A DNA stretch of 64,000 nucleotides. Source: Bacterioplanoides sp. SCSIO 12839 (GTDB lineage Bacteria > Pseudomonadota > Gammaproteobacteria > Pseudomonadales > Oceanobacteraceae). The notes below the pieces were generated by a model. That model had not been told where the DNA came from. It saw only the letters and a program-made list of their open reading frames with translations, and did not search any database. Of this stretch, positions 54,717 through 63,552 are shown one piece after another; the stretch's first letter is position 1; every line of letters starts with the position of its first letter. The stretch covers positions 2,196,501 through 2,260,500 of the forward strand of contig NZ_CP073745.1 in NCBI RefSeq assembly GCF_024397975.1, in the 5' to 3' direction. A program made the translations under genes and the position numbers.

Positions 54717-57026
54717 TCATTTCAACCGCTGCTGAAGTTGCTTCACCTGTGGAGAGCCTGGCGCAATATGCGATAGCTCAGATAAGTAGTGACGAGCCCT
54801 CTTCAGCTCACCCTCAGATTGCAGATAGAGAACCAAGGAGAGCAAAAGATCTGGCTGACCTGGGTATCGCTTAACAGCGGACTCAAGAAACAAGATAGCC
54901 TGTGCACGTTGATTCTGCCCTTCGAGTGCCACAGCATAGACATAGGCGTACCTGGCTGTGCTATCCGGTAACTCTGCCGCTGCTTTTAAATGCTTCAATG
55001 CTTGCTGATACGCTTTCTTACGAACCAGTGAAAGACCCATGCTGTGCTGAGCAGCAGCACTGTCCGGAGCAACAACCAGCGCTTGCATTAGTAATTTTTC
55101 GGCCGTTACTGCATCACCTTGCTGACGTTTAAAGTCCGAATAATTAACCAAAACCCGTACAGAGTTGGGCGAAATTTTGAGCGCATTCCGATAAGCATTT
55201 TCTGATGCCGACAGGTCGTTGTGATAACGATAATACTGTGCCAAAGCCAGCTGGCCATTAGGGCTATCGGCATTAAAATCAAGATATTGTTTATAATCGC
55301 GCATCAACTGCTGAAAACGTTTTCGCTGAACCACCGGAAGACCGGAATTGGCCATCATTGGAGTCAGTTCAATCAGCGCCTGAGCCAGGTCGTAACGTAC
55401 CGCCGCCAGCTTTTCTTCCAATAACGGGCTGAGGAATTGCCATCGAAAATTAGCTGGGGCTGATGCAAAAACCGCTATAGCAGCACGCTTCACCAGTGGA
55501 TTCGGATCCCTCAAATGTGCCTGAGCAGCCTCAAAGCCAACTTGAGAAGGAAAGTTAGTAAACTTCTGCAGCAGTGTTGCTTTAATCAGATCAGGCTTAT
55601 CATTCAAAGCAGCCACTAGTTCTGACGTCACTGAAGCATCGGCCTGACTAGCACGCTTGTTAATTTCCGCCCAGTGATCACTGGCACGCTCAGCTTGCTT
55701 TGGCCAAAACGAAAACGCTTTTTGTAGCCAGGATTGATCTTTTTCAGAGTGGCAATTTCCACACACAAGCGGGCTATCATGCTGCTGACTTGTGATTAAA
55801 TCAGGAACCACAAAACTGTGGTCACGACGGGGATCCACCCCCATATAAGTGCGCTCCGGCATATGGCAATCGACACACGATACCAGACCATCGTTATGCT
55901 GATGATGCGTTGGTACATCATATACCTGCTGCTGATGACACTGTGTACAAACCGCATTGCCACTGGCTTTAAGTTTGCCGCTGTGAGGGTTGTGACAATG
56001 ACTACAAGTAACACCTTGCTGATGCATTTTACTTTGCTTAAATGAACCCAGAACAAACACTTCATCCTGAATCTGTCCATCATGAAAATACAGTGGTGAA
56101 TCCAGCAATTGCAGCAAGTATTGATTATTGAAATCGTCACCAACCTCACTGCTCCCAAGCTGCATTCTGCGTGAGTGACAACGCCCACAGGTGTTGATCT
56201 CATCGATTTGAGCGGTGACATGCGGGCTTTTTTGAGACAATGGGCTGGCAATAGCCTCACCCTCGTTAAAAGCAAATACCGCGCCGGGGTTCTGGTAGGT
56301 TACAAAGCCCGTGTTATCGTCACTAAACTGCCCGCGCTCAACCAAATTTACATGATTTTTCCCCGGGCCATGACAAGCTTCACAAGCAACATTTATCTCG
56401 CTCCAGGTCGTGTTATAGGAAAAAGTTTCCGCAGAATAATTTTTTTCGAGATTTGTACTGTGGCATTCAGCACAGCGACTGTTCCAGTTACTAAAAGAAC
56501 CCGTCCAGAAAAAAGGGTGCTGCGCTGAAATATCTTCATCGGGTTGCAGATGATACCAACGCTGCCCTCCCTCAATTTGAGGACGACTGTCCCAGGCAAT
56601 ATTAAAAGCCTGTACATGGCCATTATCACGGGCAATTAAATATTGCTGCAGCGGATAAAAGCCAAACGTATAATCTACCTTAAAACTCTTACGGGAACCG
56701 GTTTCATCCTCAGTTTCAATGAAAAAAACGCTGTCACCACCAGCTTTAATTTTCTGGGAAAAACGCGTTTTAATATTATGAAAAGTTACTTCAACATCAT
56801 TAAAGTCACCCAATACATTATCGCCACTAGCAGGTAGCATCGACTGAAAATGGTCGGATTCTTGCCAATCCTCATACTGTTGTTGATGGCACGCAGCACA
56901 GCGAGATGACCCTACATAGGCACGATCCCCCTTTTCTACGCTCATCAACTTTTCAGCAGCCGATGCAAGCGTCAGATTGGGCATAATACCCAGCAGGACA
57001 ATGAAAAAAATATAAAGCACAGGCAT
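54717..57026 (-). CDS. Octaheme c-type cytochrome with C-terminal TPR repeats
   Basis: 769 residues. A signal peptide (YIFFIVLLGIMPNLTLA) precedes eight CxxCH haem motifs: CAACH, CAECH, CEACH, CGRCH, CSHCH, CTQCH, CVDCH and CGNCH. The region is related to cytochrome c554-like multihaem proteins. From about residue 490 come a HEAT-like segment (NPLVKRAAIAVFASAP) and then several TPR units (SENAYRNALKISPNS, AEKLLMQALVVAPDS, ALKHLKAAAELPDS, AILFLESAVKRYPGQ). It should be periplasmic. No partner oxidoreductase is adjacent; donor and acceptor are unknown. Confidence 0.9.
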   Translation of the reverse strand: MPVLYIFFIVLLGIMPNLTLASAAEKLMSVEKGDRAYVGSSRCAACHQQQYEDWQESDHFQSMLPASGDNVLGDFNDVEVTFHNIKTRFSQKIKAGGDSVFFIETEDETGSRKSFKVDYTFGFYPLQQYLIARDNGHVQAFNIAWDSRPQIEGGQRWYHLQPDEDISAQHPFFWTGSFSNWNSRCAECHSTNLEKNYSAETFSYNTTWSEINVACEACHGPGKNHVNLVERGQFSDDNTGFVTYQNPGAVFAFNEGEAIASPLSQKSPHVTAQIDEINTCGRCHSRRMQLGSSEVGDDFNNQYLLQLLDSPLYFHDGQIQDEVFVLGSFKQSKMHQQGVTCSHCHNPHSGKLKASGNAVCTQCHQQQVYDVPTHHQHNDGLVSCVDCHMPERTYMGVDPRRDHSFVVPDLITSQQHDSPLVCGNCHSEKDQSWLQKAFSFWPKQAERASDHWAEINKRASQADASVTSELVAALNDKPDLIKATLLQKFTNFPSQVGFEAAQAHLRDPNPLVKRAAIAVFASAPANFRWQFLSPLLEEKLAAVRYDLAQALIELTPMMANSGLPVVQRKRFQQLMRDYKQYLDFNADSPNGQLALAQYYRYHNDLSASENAYRNALKISPNSVRVLVNYSDFKRQQGDAVTAEKLLMQALVVAPDSAAAQHSMGLSLVRKKAYQQALKHLKAAAELPDSTARYAYVYAVALEGQNQRAQAILFLESAVKRYPGQPDLLLSLVLYLQSEGELKRARHYLSELSHIAPGSPQVKQLQQRLK

Positions 57027-57370
57027 GTTGATTGGTTGCCAGAATCCCTGATTATCGGTCGTTATAAGAAGTTATGATTCAGAATGGTGACTCATCTGCG
57101 AGGCAGTATCCGGATATATTGTTTTTCAATCAAGCTTCATATCGATAACGGTTCTTTAATCAAAGGTTATCGCGATGTGATGGGCTCAAAGTAACACTCA
57201 AAGAGTAATCAGCTCAAGTTACATCAGGACACGCCCGACTAAAAAAACGTAAAATAAATAACAGAGTCGTATTAGCCGGCAAGTCTGAGTTACCATAAAC
57301 ACATTATTGATAACGCTGCACCGAGCCTCCTTATCAATAGTATCGTTTTCTTTAATTGTGAAGCTGCATC
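57027..57370. other. Divergent non-coding region with two dyads
   Basis: 344 bp between the cytochrome and mnmC. Dyad 1 is CGATAAC (57143-57149) / GTTATCG (57166-57172). Dyad 2 is ATTGATAA (57306-57313) / TTATCAAT (57331-57338), about 30 bp before mnmC. The half-sites share the TTATC motif and could be binding sites of one regulator. No coding frame is supported. Confidence 0.5.
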
Positions 57371-59473
57371 GTGTCCGATAATCTCCCTTCTGAACAAAAA
57401 AAATTAGCCAGCCCTGACCTCAGTTGGAATGATCAGGGCCTCCCGGTTTCACAACAGTTTGATGACCCTTATTTTTCCGTTGAAAACGGCCTGGAAGAAA
57501 GTCGTTATGTGTTTCTGAAACACAATCATCTTCCTCAACGCTGGAAAGGTCACTCAGGTGAATTCCATATCATCGAAACCGGTTTTGGCACCGGTCTCAA
57601 CTTCCTGATGACCTGGCAGAGCTTTGTCGAATACAAAAAACAGTCCGATTCGCGAAAACGTCATGCACAAAAAAACAACGATCCAGAAACTGAATGGCTG
57701 CATTTTACCAGTATCGAAAAGTTCCCTCTGAGCAAAGAAGAACTACAACAAGCCATGTCACTCTGGCCTGAGCTTGCTACGTTCACAGAATTATTATTAC
57801 AACAATACCCTCTCACCATTCCAGGTTTCCATCATTTGGTTTGGCCTGAGCATAAGGTACGCCTGACACTGATTTTTGATGACGTTCATAATGCCTTACC
57901 GCAGTTGAGTGGACCGGTACACGCCTGGTACCTTGATGGATTTGCACCCTCAAAAAATCCACAAATGTGGACTGACTCCCTGTTTCAACAGATGCGTAGA
58001 ATCAACAACCGCTCCCCTTATGTTCACAGTACCGTCGCAACCTTCACGGCTGCCGGTATCGTGCGACGTGGAATCAAAGGTGCTGGTTTCGATATCCGTA
58101 AAGTGCCGGGATTTGGTCGAAAACGTGAAATGCTGGCTGGCGAGTTCAGCCTAAGCTGCGGCCCGGAACAACCGTCTTTTTACCGAGAAAAGCCCTGGCT
58201 GATCCCACAGCTGCCTAAAATACCGACCCCGGCTCCTCAAGCACCGATATCTGATCAGACACCTGGCAACGACAACATTCTTGTCATTGGTGCCGGACTG
58301 GCAGGTTGCTCGACCGCACGTGCACTGGCTGAGCGTGGCCATACCGTTACCCTGATTGATCGTCTGGGCATTGGCCAGGCAGCATCCGGCAACCCACAGG
58401 GTGGCTTGTATATCAAACTGGCTGCCAGCGACAACGCCATGCACACTCAGTTTTATCTCACCGCCTTTCAGCACAGCCTGGCCAAAGTGAAGGAGATCTC
58501 GGAACGTGGTACCGACTCAGACTTATGGGATGACTGCGGGGTTTTACAACTGGCGTACGACGATAAGGAACAACAACGTCAACAAAAATTCCTGCAAAGC
58601 AACCAATATCCAGAAGCTTTGATTACGCCTGTCACAGCCGAAGAAGCGTCAAAACTGGCCGGTTGCCCACAAAACCAGGGAGGACTGTATTTCCCTCAGG
58701 CAGGCTGGGCAGCCCCAGCAAAGCTTTGTGAACAGCTATGCCAACATCCTCTCATTAATGTCGAGAGATGGGACGTTCAGTCGCTAAAACAAAATGATGA
58801 CGCTAGCTGGTTGCTGGAAGATTCTCACAATAACAGACGCAAAGCGGCACAGGTGGTCATTGCTAACGCTTATGATGCCAAACAATTGCTGCCAGACGCG
58901 TATCTGCCGGTCAAACGCATCCGTGGTCAACTCAGCATTCTTGATAGCTCACTGGTACCAGACATTAAGACGGTATTGTGTGCTCGTTCTTATATGGCAC
59001 CGGCCAGAAACGGACTGACTTGTTTAGGAGCAACGTACAACCTGAATGACGATGAGCCAGAAGTTCGTGCCCAGGATCATATAACCAACCTGAATCATCT
59101 TCAGGATTTTGGCCCGGCATGGGCAGAAACAGATGCAGAAAGTGTGATTCAGGGACGTGTTGGCTTTCGCTGCACCACACCCGACTATTTACCCATGACT
59201 GGCAGCATCCCGGATACTCAGCGGTTCATTGAGGCTTTCCGCCCAATGGTAAAAAATGCAAAACACATCCCGAATACCGAAGCGCCCGTCATGCGTGGGC
59301 TTTGGTTGAATATTGGCCATGGATCACGTGGGCTGGCATCCGCCCCATTGTGTGCTGAATTGCTGGCTGCACAAATAACCAATAGCGCCAGCCCGACAGG
59401 ACAAGCGATTGAAACAGCACTATGGCCAGGGCGTTTTTTATTAAGAGATATGATGCGTCGGAAAATTACCTGA
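57371..59473 (+). CDS. mnmC: Bifunctional tRNA modification enzyme MnmC
   Basis: Forms the last two steps of mnm5s2U34 in tRNA. 700 residues, near E. coli MnmC (668). The N-terminal methyltransferase domain has FDDPYFSVENGLEESRYVFL and FHIIETGFGTGLNFLMTW; the C-terminal FAD-dependent oxidase domain begins near residue 300 with VIGAGLAGCSTARALAERG and contains GFRCTTPDYLPMTG. The start codon is GTG, with only a weak GAAG upstream; no ATG is closer. A second in-frame choice was not found. Confidence 0.93.
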   Translation: MSDNLPSEQKKLASPDLSWNDQGLPVSQQFDDPYFSVENGLEESRYVFLKHNHLPQRWKGHSGEFHIIETGFGTGLNFLMTWQSFVEYKKQSDSRKRHAQKNNDPETEWLHFTSIEKFPLSKEELQQAMSLWPELATFTELLLQQYPLTIPGFHHLVWPEHKVRLTLIFDDVHNALPQLSGPVHAWYLDGFAPSKNPQMWTDSLFQQMRRINNRSPYVHSTVATFTAAGIVRRGIKGAGFDIRKVPGFGRKREMLAGEFSLSCGPEQPSFYREKPWLIPQLPKIPTPAPQAPISDQTPGNDNILVIGAGLAGCSTARALAERGHTVTLIDRLGIGQAASGNPQGGLYIKLAASDNAMHTQFYLTAFQHSLAKVKEISERGTDSDLWDDCGVLQLAYDDKEQQRQQKFLQSNQYPEALITPVTAEEASKLAGCPQNQGGLYFPQAGWAAPAKLCEQLCQHPLINVERWDVQSLKQNDDASWLLEDSHNNRRKAAQVVIANAYDAKQLLPDAYLPVKRIRGQLSILDSSLVPDIKTVLCARSYMAPARNGLTCLGATYNLNDDEPEVRAQDHITNLNHLQDFGPAWAETDAESVIQGRVGFRCTTPDYLPMTGSIPDTQRFIEAFRPMVKNAKHIPNTEAPVMRGLWLNIGHGSRGLASAPLCAELLAAQITNSASPTGQAIETALWPGRFLLRDMMRRKIT

Positions 59474-59493
59474 CAGGGAATATCAACAAGCTG

Positions 59494-59715
59494 CTAGACG
59501 CGCTTTAGCTGCCTACGGCGCGACTCAGCCCGGGCATTAACCTGAGCTTGCTCGCCGTTTTCACGAATAGCGCGCATGGTTTGCTCCAGCTCCGCGCAAC
59601 ATTGGCGAATTTCCAGTAGCTGCGCTTTGAGCAAATCAACATCCTGCATGGCGTCCGATACCCGGCGCCTGAGACGAACCTGCTGAATCTCAGTAACTTT
59701 TTTCAAAGATCCCAA
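59494..59715 (-). CDS. Small coiled-coil hypothetical protein
   Basis: 73 residues if started at the TTG at 59715, which overlaps the end of yheU by 13 bp. An ATG at 59649 (MQDVDLLKAQ) is an alternative and would give 51 residues. Nearly all residues are charged or helical (LLKAQLLEIRQCCAELEQTM; ESRRRQLKRV), so a short coiled coil is likely. No family is recognised. Overlap suggests translational coupling with yheU. Confidence 0.5.
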   Translation of the reverse strand: MGSLKKVTEIQQVRLRRRVSDAMQDVDLLKAQLLEIRQCCAELEQTMRAIRENGEQAQVNARAESRRRQLKRV

Positions 59716-59984
59716 CCGTGCTGTTTCAGTACCTGTGTCATTTCAATGTGGCAGGTCTGTTGCACCGGGTCAAATAAAAGTGTCGCCTGGCCTGACTGCA
59801 GCTGAGCCAACACCTGGTTTTTCTTATCAGCCAGAGAATAACTGTAATCGCCATAATCTGTGCCTTCACGGCCAACAAAATCTTCGAGAATAGCATCCAG
59901 AGCATCAGCACTGAGCTGCTGATAAGGAATGGCAATCACCCCCGGCTCCGGGGCATCATCCATATAAGAAGGGATATCAGACAT
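59703..59984 (-). CDS. yheU: YheU-family (UPF0270) protein
   Basis: 93 residues from ATG 59984. IPYQQLSADALDAILEDFVG, REGTDYGDYSYSLADK and QLQSGQATLLFDPVQQT align with E. coli YheU ([27 protein letters not shown]). It is about 20 residues longer at the N terminus, with a short SDIPSYMDDAPEPG tail. The start lies 5 nt after the stop of the upstream gene, which favours translational coupling. Function of the family is unknown. Confidence 0.85.
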   Translation of the reverse strand: MSDIPSYMDDAPEPGVIAIPYQQLSADALDAILEDFVGREGTDYGDYSYSLADKKNQVLAQLQSGQATLLFDPVQQTCHIEMTQVLKQHGWDL

Positions 59985-59989
59985 GTTGT

Positions 59990-60436
59990 TCAGCCAGCGA
60001 AACTCGCTTCGCGCTCCCACTCACAGCTCATACGTAATTCTGCATCGGATGGTGTATGGGTACCGTTATCGGCCTGCCAGTGAAAAGTGTGCTTGCCGGA
60101 TAACTCAGTCTCAAGGTGAACCGTCGCATTCACCCAGTACATGCTTTTCAACAGCTGCTCGAATTGCTTCAGCCAATGCTCCCATTCATACTCTACGGCT
60201 TTGTAAGAGGCAGCAAAATGGATCAGTTGAGTTTGATAGGTGCCACTGAAAATATCATCTCCAGGCATGGAGAACATTTCACGGCAAAGAAAAGACCAGT
60301 CATCATCAACACCTAATGGAAGGTTCTGAATTGAACTCCAGTTAGCACGACGTTGTAATCTGGCACTGAACTCATCAGCAGCAGGAATATGGCGAATAAC
60401 ACCATATACAACGGATTCCTGATCGAATTGAGACAC
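59990..60436 (-). CDS. Hypothetical protein upstream of yheU
   Basis: 148 residues with no signal or membrane segment. Contains HIPAADEFSARLQRRANWSS, an acidic GVDDDWSFL and a Trp/Glu-rich YEWEHWLKQFEQLLKSMYW. It ends 5 nt before the yheU start and leads a three-gene run. I recognise no family. Confidence 0.7.
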   Translation of the reverse strand: MSQFDQESVVYGVIRHIPAADEFSARLQRRANWSSIQNLPLGVDDDWSFLCREMFSMPGDDIFSGTYQTQLIHFAASYKAVEYEWEHWLKQFEQLLKSMYWVNATVHLETELSGKHTFHWQADNGTHTPSDAELRMSCEWEREASFAG

Positions 60437-60554
60437 ACGACGTCCTTAGGGCTACGACAAAAGCTGCTAATCATCATAACGGAAAGGCCGACAACACAAA
60501 ACCCTTGTTTTGTGACCTCGCAAACAAATCAAAAACCTGGCAACCGACTGATTT

Positions 60555-60591
60555 TAAAAAGAAAAAGCCTCTGCACACAGTGCAGAGGCTT
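60555..60591 (-). terminator. Intrinsic terminator of phaC
   Basis: Perfect 12-bp stem AAGCCTCTGCAC / GTGCAGAGGCTT (60565-60591, 3-nt loop) followed on the minus strand by TTTCTTTTT (60555-60564). It is about 40 bp past the phaC stop codon. Confidence 0.93.
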
Positions 60592-60631
60592 TAACAGGTT
60601 AAAACAAAACGTTAAAACCGAAGGAAAACAG

Positions 60632-62446
60632 TTATTTTGCCAAAACGTCAAAAATACGCTGCTTCACATAACGCCCCGGAGCTTCCTCCAGCGCAGGCAA
60701 CTTGCCATCACCCGGCTGACGCACTGGCACCATTTCCATATCACCCTGTTTCAATACCCATTGTTGCCAATCAAGCCACCAGGAGCCTTCATGATTTTCA
60801 CTACCTTGGTACCACTCATCAGGTGTATCAGCCAGCTTCTCATTGGTCCAGTAGCCATATTTATTCGCTTCAGGCGGATTAACAATCCCGGCAATATGTC
60901 CAGACCCCCCCAGTACAAAACGATTCTTACCGCCAAGCACCTGAGCACCTTTATAAGTTGCCTGCCACAAAGCAATATGATCTTGCGCAGTCGACACAAA
61001 ATAAGCCGGTACCTTAACCGCACTAAGGTCAATTTTTACGCCATCCAACTCTAACGCGTTTTTCTCAATCAGCTGATTATTGAGATACATATTACGCAAA
61101 TAATAAGAATGCATACGAGCAGGCAGATTAGTACTGTCGGTATTCCAATAGAGTAAATCAAATGCCGCAGGGCGCTCACCCTTCAGATAGTTATTGATAA
61201 AAAACGACCAGAACAAATCATTTTCACGCAGCGTATTAAAGCTGAAAGCCATTTGACGACCATCGTAATAGCCCAGCGCATCCATTTGTTTTTCAAGGCC
61301 AGCGATCGCTGTTTCATTAATAAACACACCAATTTCACCCGGATCGGAGAAATCGGTCAGCGTTGCCATAAACGTAGCGGCTTTAATGGTCTCTTTTTTC
61401 TTTTTCTTTTGGTAAGCCAGAGTCGCTGACAATAAGGTTCCGCCCAGGCAATAACCAATAGCATTGACTTCTTTTTCACCGGTCGCCTGTTCAATTGCAT
61501 CAACAGCGGAGATAGGTCCTTCCAGCATGTAGTTTTCAAAACCCTTATCACGCATTGATGGGCCCGGATTGATCCAGGAAATCATAAATACGGTATGACC
61601 CTGATCCACCAGCCATTTTACGAAAGAGTTTTTCTCGCGCATGTCGAGAATATAAAATTTATTAATAAATGGCGGTACGATCAACAAAGGCCGCTTATAT
61701 GTTTTTTCAGTGCTTGGCGTGTATTGAATCAGCTGCATCAGGTCATTCTGATAAATAACCTGGCCCGGCGTAGTCGCCAGATTCCGACCGACCTGAAAGG
61801 CACTAGTGTCAGTCATCGGTACATTAAGTGCACCACTAACGCTGGTCTCCAGATCTTCCAGTAACTGCTCCATACCTGAAACCAGGTTTGAGCCGCCAGT
61901 TTCCATCGTCTTACGGATCACTTCCGGGTTTAAATTGGCAAAGTTAGTCGGGGATAAAGCATTAACGTATTGGCGAATCAGATATTCTACTTTCTGGCGA
62001 GAATGGTCACTCAAACCATCGGTATCGCTAACCATCTTCATCAGGGTCTTGCCCTGCAGCAGGTATAACTGCTTCATGTAGTCGAAAACCGGGTTTTGCG
62101 TCCACTGATCATCCTTAAAGCGCTTATCACCTTTTTCAGGGGCAATCACCGGATCAACCTCTTTGCCCATAAAGCGCAATGCTGTCTGCTGAAACAGCTC
62201 TTGCTGTTTTTTCAGCATATCCATTTGGTCGGCAACAATTTTTTCCGGATGAGTCAGCATCGCTTCGCCCATCTCGCGCATGGATTCGGTAAAGTCCGTC
62301 ATTACCGAAGCAGCCGGATCCTCAGCTGTGGTTTGGCGTGCTGCCAGCTTTTCCCATAAACGGCCATATTGTTCAGTCGCTTGACCGGCCATTTCATAAA
62401 AATCTTTCACTGCTGTTTCCATGCTCTCGGTCGACAGCCCTTTCAT
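60632..62446 (-). CDS. phaC: Class I poly(3-hydroxyalkanoate) synthase
   Basis: Polymerises (R)-3-hydroxyacyl-CoA. 604 residues, the single-subunit length. The lipase-like box is GYCLGG with the catalytic Cys near residue 333; the acid is in STAQDHIALW and the His in GGSGHIAGIVNP. The N-terminal domain is helical with a PHB_synth-type INKFYILDM region. GGTGGAG precedes the ATG. The phasin is 119 bp upstream on the same strand but a terminator lies between, so phaC may be read by leak-through or its own promoter. Confidence 0.96.
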   Translation of the reverse strand: MKGLSTESMETAVKDFYEMAGQATEQYGRLWEKLAARQTTAEDPAASVMTDFTESMREMGEAMLTHPEKIVADQMDMLKKQQELFQQTALRFMGKEVDPVIAPEKGDKRFKDDQWTQNPVFDYMKQLYLLQGKTLMKMVSDTDGLSDHSRQKVEYLIRQYVNALSPTNFANLNPEVIRKTMETGGSNLVSGMEQLLEDLETSVSGALNVPMTDTSAFQVGRNLATTPGQVIYQNDLMQLIQYTPSTEKTYKRPLLIVPPFINKFYILDMREKNSFVKWLVDQGHTVFMISWINPGPSMRDKGFENYMLEGPISAVDAIEQATGEKEVNAIGYCLGGTLLSATLAYQKKKKKETIKAATFMATLTDFSDPGEIGVFINETAIAGLEKQMDALGYYDGRQMAFSFNTLRENDLFWSFFINNYLKGERPAAFDLLYWNTDSTNLPARMHSYYLRNMYLNNQLIEKNALELDGVKIDLSAVKVPAYFVSTAQDHIALWQATYKGAQVLGGKNRFVLGGSGHIAGIVNPPEANKYGYWTNEKLADTPDEWYQGSENHEGSWWLDWQQWVLKQGDMEMVPVRQPGDGKLPALEEAPGRYVKQRIFDVLAK

Positions 62447-62504
62447 ACTCCACCTTTCTCTTTACCGGTTGGCAAACCATTCTGTTGCCACAAAAATTCA
62501 GCAA

Positions 62505-62540
62505 TAAAAAAGGCCACCAGAATCAGCAATCCGGGCGGCC
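62505..62540 (-). terminator. Intrinsic terminator after the phasin gene
   Basis: GGCCGCC (62534-62540) pairs with GGTGGCC (62512-62518, one G-T pair) on the minus strand, followed by seven T (62505-62511). It lies between phasin and phaC on the same strand and may set a high phasin to synthase ratio. Confidence 0.8.
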
Positions 62541-62565
62541 CGTTAAAGCAACGCAACGTATTTTG

Positions 62566-62955
62566 TTACGCAGCTTTCGTTTTACCAGCAGGCTTAGCAG
62601 CTGTCGTCGTGGTTGCAGCAGCAGAAGTGCGTGCTTCTTCCATCAGGGTTTCAACCTGAGATTTGAATTCCATTGCCATATCAGACATTGCTTTAGCATC
62701 GTCCATAATTTTCTTGTTCAGAGAACTGGCAACTTCAGCCTGAGCAGCAGTAAAAGAACGCATTGTGTCAGCATCTTTTACTTCAGACGCTTTTTTCATC
62801 TGATCCAGACTCAGGTCTGCATAAGATTTGATAGCGTTCAGTTGGAACTCGGTCATTTTTTCCACGTTCTCAACAAACAGGCTGTTGAACTTGGTCATAG
62901 GCGAGTACATGGTTTTAGCCTGCTCAGCAAATGCGTTCAGGATATTCTCTTGCAT
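62566..62955 (-). CDS. phaP: Phasin (PHA granule-associated protein)
   Basis: 129-residue phasin. The body is an amphipathic helix set (MTEFQLNAIKSYADLSLDQM, MRSFTAAQAEVASSLNKKI) with the phasin_2 layout, and the tail is Ala/Thr/Lys-rich (TTTTAAKPAGKTKAA). GAAGGAG precedes the ATG. Coats PHA granules made by the downstream PhaC. A mild terminator separates the two. Confidence 0.9.
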   Translation of the reverse strand: MQENILNAFAEQAKTMYSPMTKFNSLFVENVEKMTEFQLNAIKSYADLSLDQMKKASEVKDADTMRSFTAAQAEVASSLNKKIMDDAKAMSDMAMEFKSQVETLMEEARTSAAATTTTAAKPAGKTKAA

Positions 62956-63253
62956 GGTCTTGCTCCTTCAAGGTTTAACAAAAAGTCTACTAGCTGAATT
63001 GCTTACTCAATAGTAGTGGAATTTATCTTACAGTTGCATGACATCCGCCACTTAAAGTAACACTTTTTTGATTAAAATCAGCCTTTATTATTACAACTTG
63101 ACTGCAATGGTAACAATCAAAAAAAACTGATTTTTTTCACCTGAAAAACTGGCTTTTTTTGTCCTATGGTCTACGCATTTATTGCCAAATAATAAGAGCG
63201 TTTAATTTAAAGAAATTAATTAACACTAATGTAATTAGTTAATTTTATTAACA
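62956..63253. other. AT-rich non-coding region before the phasin gene
   Basis: About 300 bp with long A/T runs (TTTTTTGATT, AAAAAAACTG) that should carry the minus-strand phasin promoter. AT-rich TAATAAT and TAAGAT boxes are candidates. A hairpin ACTAAT-GTA-ATTAGT (about 63221-63235) with outer AATTA/TAATT lies just past the stop of the DUF6489 gene. No coding frame is supported. Confidence 0.45.
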
Positions 63254-63505
63254 CTATTTTTCCTGATCCGCTGAATTAGCTCCTGACATCATATTGAACA
63301 TCATATTCTGAAATTGCCCCATGGCACTCATCCCTTCTTTCATCATTGGCTGATACAACGACAGCGGGTCGTAACCCTCTTCTCCTGACTGCATTTTCTC
63401 GAGCATCTGGTTAAACAGCTCCTGTTGAAACTGCTGCACATCCGGTAGACCCATCACCCGACGAAACTCATCCGGCGTCATATCAAAAGTCACATTTATC
63501 TTCAT
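63254..63505 (-). CDS. DUF6489-family small protein
   Basis: 83 residues from ATG 63505, chosen because GGGA lies about 9 nt upstream and homologues begin MKI. KINVTFDMTPDEFRRVMGLP followed by DVQQFQQELFNQMLEKM is the DUF6489 pattern; the C-terminal half is Met-rich (MMKEGMSAMGQFQNMMFNMM). It is immediately upstream of phasin and phaC on the same strand, so it may affect PHA granules, but this is an inference from position. Confidence 0.75.
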   Translation of the reverse strand: MKINVTFDMTPDEFRRVMGLPDVQQFQQELFNQMLEKMQSGEEGYDPLSLYQPMMKEGMSAMGQFQNMMFNMMSGANSADQEK

Positions 63506-63552
63506 TATTAATTTCCCGTCAAAAATGAATTCACTTCCAGTAAACAAAATAG

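Noticed and set aside
60389-62997. Antisense frames of 221 and 219 aa over phaC and phasin
   Set aside because: Both lie opposite strongly supported genes, are rich in His/Arg/Phe as expected for complement frames, and lack protein features.
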